Source: Prorocentrum cordatum (lineage: Eukaryota > Sar > Dinophyceae > Prorocentrales > Prorocentraceae). Taken from it: a stretch of 40,000 bases of DNA. Made by a program: the position numbers and the translations under genes. The notes beneath the pieces are model-generated. The model ran no database searches. It was not told where the DNA came from and saw nothing but the letters and a program-made list of their open reading frames with translations. How positions within the stretch are numbered: position 1 is the stretch's first letter; the number at the start of each line of letters is the position of its first letter. Location of the stretch: NCBI GenBank assembly GCA_963575745.1, contig CAUYUJ010022414.1, positions 80,937-120,936 of the forward strand, written 5' to 3'. Shown here one piece after another: positions 37,808-40,000 of the stretch.

Positions 37808-38180
37808 GTGCCCCGACCAGAGTGCAGTCCTTAGAAGACTATGCGTCAGCGTACAACGACGGAGTGGTGCCGCGGCAGATCGTATGTCGACAGCTGGGCT
37901 GCGAGGTGCGAGAGTCGAATTGTCGTCGACGTGGGCGTGCTCCTCATGTGATACATGATGCTTTTTCTGTAGGGATACCTACGGAGACTGTGAAGGAGTC
38001 CAGTAAACAACGGGCAACATCCATAATCTATATGCTTCGACGTTGCAAGTCAGTCGACTGCAGTGGATTTTCGTGCATCGACCTGGTGTCGTGCTGGAAA
38101 TGTTGAAGATGAAGAGATTCTTCGCGCGTCGCGTAGTCCCGCCAGCCCATGCCAAAATAGCAATTCTCGTGAGTAGTCCA
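37808..38180. other. Anonymous sequence, no gene seen
   Basis: Mixed-composition DNA with short open frames only, leading into the tandem array that starts at about 38181. Confidence 0.45.
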
Positions 38181-38538
38181 CGCGCACTAAATCGCAAAAG
38201 CGGCACGTGCAGATCTCAAGATACAAATTGTATGTTGATTCTGTCTTTCGGCCCTGTTCTGGCGCGGCGTCGCGGCGCGTGGTAGCGCGGCACAAACGTT
38301 GCATCGTCGTTGGGGCACGCGCGCGCCGCGCCGGCACGAGCGTGCATCGAATCCTTTGTATGTGCATACGTCGAGATAAGTTATTTCGACTTTGTCTTTC
38401 TGCCCCGTTCGGCGTAGCGTCGCGCGGCGTGGCAGCGCGGCAGTAGTTTTGCGCTATCGTCTGAGCACGCCCGCGCCGCGGCGGCGCGGAATAGCGCGCG
38501 AGAGCGCAAATGCGGCGCGTGCATATCTCAAAATGGAA
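38181..38538. repeat. Tandem array of about 155-bp units, left part
   Basis: Unit landmarks are AATCGCAAAAGCGGC, then TTGATTCTGTCTTTCGGCCC, GGCGTAGCGTCGCG and GGCACGCGCGCGCCGCG. CTTTC[G/T]GCCC lies at 38245 and 38397 (period 152). The array is interrupted at 38539 by the composite element and resumes at 39724. Confidence 0.82.
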
Positions 38539-38659
38539 ATCCGCAACGGCTTCGCCCCCTGCCGCCGGCTCATTCTCTCGGATAGTGGGCCATGGAAGAG
38601 CGAACTCGTGAGGCTTTGGCTTCGCCGTGAATCAGCGTCGGGGCCTGCTTTTCGACCCC

Positions 38660-39480
38660 GGCCCTACGGATCTGCGCGAGGGATGCCGTCGGATTTCAGA
38701 AATGTAGCAAATCCATTATGTTTTTGGGCCCTGACCCTACGGATCTGCGCGCGGGGCGCCGCCGAAAATCAGAAATATTGCAAATCTTGTGTTTTTAGAC
38801 CCTGACCCTGCCGATCTGCGTGAGGGGCGCCGCCGGATTTCAGAAATGTGGCAAACCCATTGTGTTTTTGGTCCCTGACCCCGCCGATCTGCGCGAGGGA
38901 TGCCACCGGATTTTAGACATGTGGCAAGTCTTTTGCGCGTTTGGACCCTGGCCCCGCCGATCTGCGTGAGGGGTGTCACCGGATTCTTCATAACACGTGG
39001 CAATTTTTTTCTGTGTTTTTGGAACCTGGCACCGCTTATCTGCGTAAGGGGTGCCACCGGATTTGACACATATGGCAAATCTTTTTTGTTTTTAGACCCT
39101 GGCCCAGCCGATCAGCGCGAAGGGTGCCACCTAATTTCAATCATGGGGCAAATCCCATGGGTTTTTGACCCTGGCCCCGCCGATTTGCGCGAGGGGTGGC
39201 AAGAAAATGTAACACATTCTTTTTGTTTTCGGACCCTGGCCCCGCCGATCTGCGTGAGGGGTGCCGCTGAATTTCAAAACAGTGACGAATCCGATGTGTT
39301 TTTGGACCCTGACCCAGCCGACCTGCGTGAGGGGTGCCACCGAATCTCAAAAATGTATCAAAACCTTTTTGTTGTTTGGCCCTGGCCCCGCCGATCTGCG
39401 TGAGGGTGTTCGGAAATTTCAGAAATGTGGCAAAACCATCGTGTTTTTCGACCCTGACCCCGCCGATCTGCGTGATGGGT
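38660..39480. repeat. 72-73-bp tandem array, about twelve diverged units
   Basis: Each unit keeps GATCTGCG[C/T]GAGGGG[T/C]GCC, a GGATTTCAGAAATGTGGCAA box and GTGTTTTTGGACCCTGACCC with many substitutions, unlike the nearly uniform last units of copy 1. The period stays at 72-73 throughout. Confidence 0.9.
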
Positions 39481-39529
39481 GCCAATTTTTACCCACCCCA
39501 GCAATTCAAACAATGCTATTGGGGCGTGA

Positions 39530-39723
39530 TAGAAATGCCCGTTTTGGGCCTCCCCCCTTCGCGCGGTCCATCAACAAGGAACAGTAAGCAGCAACAAGTC
39601 AACAAGGAACAGTAAGCAGCAAAAAGAATAACTGTAGCAGTGGGAACTGGAAGCTGCAACTGGCACGGGAAACTGCGAACATTTGGCCTACAGCCTGGTG
39701 GCCCCACAAAGGGGCCGGTGGAT
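39530..39723. repeat. Right module of composite element copy 2, with terminal hairpin
   Basis: It contains the same internal duplication as copy 1 in a drifted form (TCAACAAGGAACAGTAAGC plus AGCAACAAG, twice). The hairpin is GGCCCC (39700-39705), loop ACAAA and GGGGCC (39711-39716). Confidence 0.7.
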
Positions 39724-40000
39724 TTTCTTTTGATTATGTATTTCGTCCCCGTTCCGGCGTGGCGTCGTGTTGTGTGGCGCCGTGGTCGTAGTCTTGTGGC
39801 ATCGTCGGAGTTGGCGCGCGCCGAGCCGGCGCGGCAACGCACTCTGAATCGCAAAAGCGGTATGTAATAGATCAACCTGAAAATTGTATTTTGATTTTGT
39901 CTTTGGGCTTCGTTCCGGCGTAGCGTCGCGTGGCATGGCAGCGCGGCAGTAGTTTTGTGCGATCGTTTGGGCACGCGCGCGCAGCGGCGGCGCGGAATCG
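39724..40000. repeat. Tandem array of about 155-bp units, right part
   Basis: Resumes with TTGATTATGTATTTCGTCCC and continues to the window end. The next unit start is at 39901, about 161 bases later. Subtracting the 1,185-bp composite element from the distance between the units on either side leaves about 158 bases, one normal period. Confidence 0.8.

Larger units (their letters stand above)
38539..39723. mobile_element. Composite repeat element carrying a 73-bp tandem array, copy 2 (nested)
   Basis: Same modules as copy 1: left module GGCTTCGCCCCCTGCCGCCGG ... CCATGGAAGAGC ... GTGAGGCTTTGGC (38548-38625), about twelve diverged 72-73-bp units (38660-39480) and the right module (39530-39723). 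The ends are ATCCGC ... GTGGAT. The element lies inside one unit of the 155-bp array: 38521-38538 continues into 39724 onward as other units do across the same place. That fixes both ends independently of copy 1. It encodes no protein. Confidence 0.7.

Overview
The window looks like nuclear DNA of a dinoflagellate, probably a G+C-rich free-living type (a Prorocentrum-like lineage is only a guess). The grounds are the very high repeat load, retroelement families whose protein motifs match those I know from dinoflagellate genomes, strongly G/C-ending codons in the retroelement genes, and a small GC-AG intron. I see no bacterial operons, CRISPR arrays, rRNA genes or convincing tRNA genes. Almost every recognisable coding sequence belongs to a mobile element. 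The one possible host gene is the 3' end of a helicase-like gene near 32.3-32.7 kb.

Layout. 1-2.4 kb: microsatellites and a CTTGGGG minisatellite. 2.4-9.0 kb: a decayed tyrosine-recombinase (YR) retroelement carrying Gag-like, RT, RNase H, YR and methyltransferase-like (MTase-like) domains. Its repeats lie in the order A1 ... B1-A2-B2, the split-direct-repeat plan of Ngaro/PAT elements. 9.0-10.5 kb: an 86-bp tandem repeat and CTC tracts. 10.5-13.2 kb, minus strand: a 5'-truncated LINE with RT, zinc fingers and an MTase-like tail. 13.2-19.6 kb: dispersed repeats, including copy 1 of a composite element that carries a 73-bp tandem array. 19.6-26.1 kb: a nearly intact Ty1/copia element with identical 99-bp LTRs and a GATTC target duplication. 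Its gag-PR and pol frames are joined at a textbook -1 slippery heptamer. 26.1-30.8 kb: microsatellites and four blocks of a GCCGTGCTCC repeat in both orientations. 30.9-32.25 kb: a 90-bp satellite of about 15 units that runs up to the helicase-like exons. 33.7-34.75 kb: a G+C-rich minisatellite. 36-40 kb: a third CTTGGGG block and copy 2 of the composite element, nested in a tandem array of about 155-bp units.

The most notable theme is that three unrelated retroelement classes here (YR, LINE, copia) carry versions of the same cytosine-MTase-like domain. Shared marks are a PC-x-x-F/W-S-like motif, an E-H/N-P motif, a C-x-Y/F/W-G motif and a terminal A-x-x-YPP-like motif. The domain keeps its candidate catalytic cysteine in the YR and copia elements and has lost it in the LINE. 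Domain calls rest on reading motifs by eye. No database search was run.
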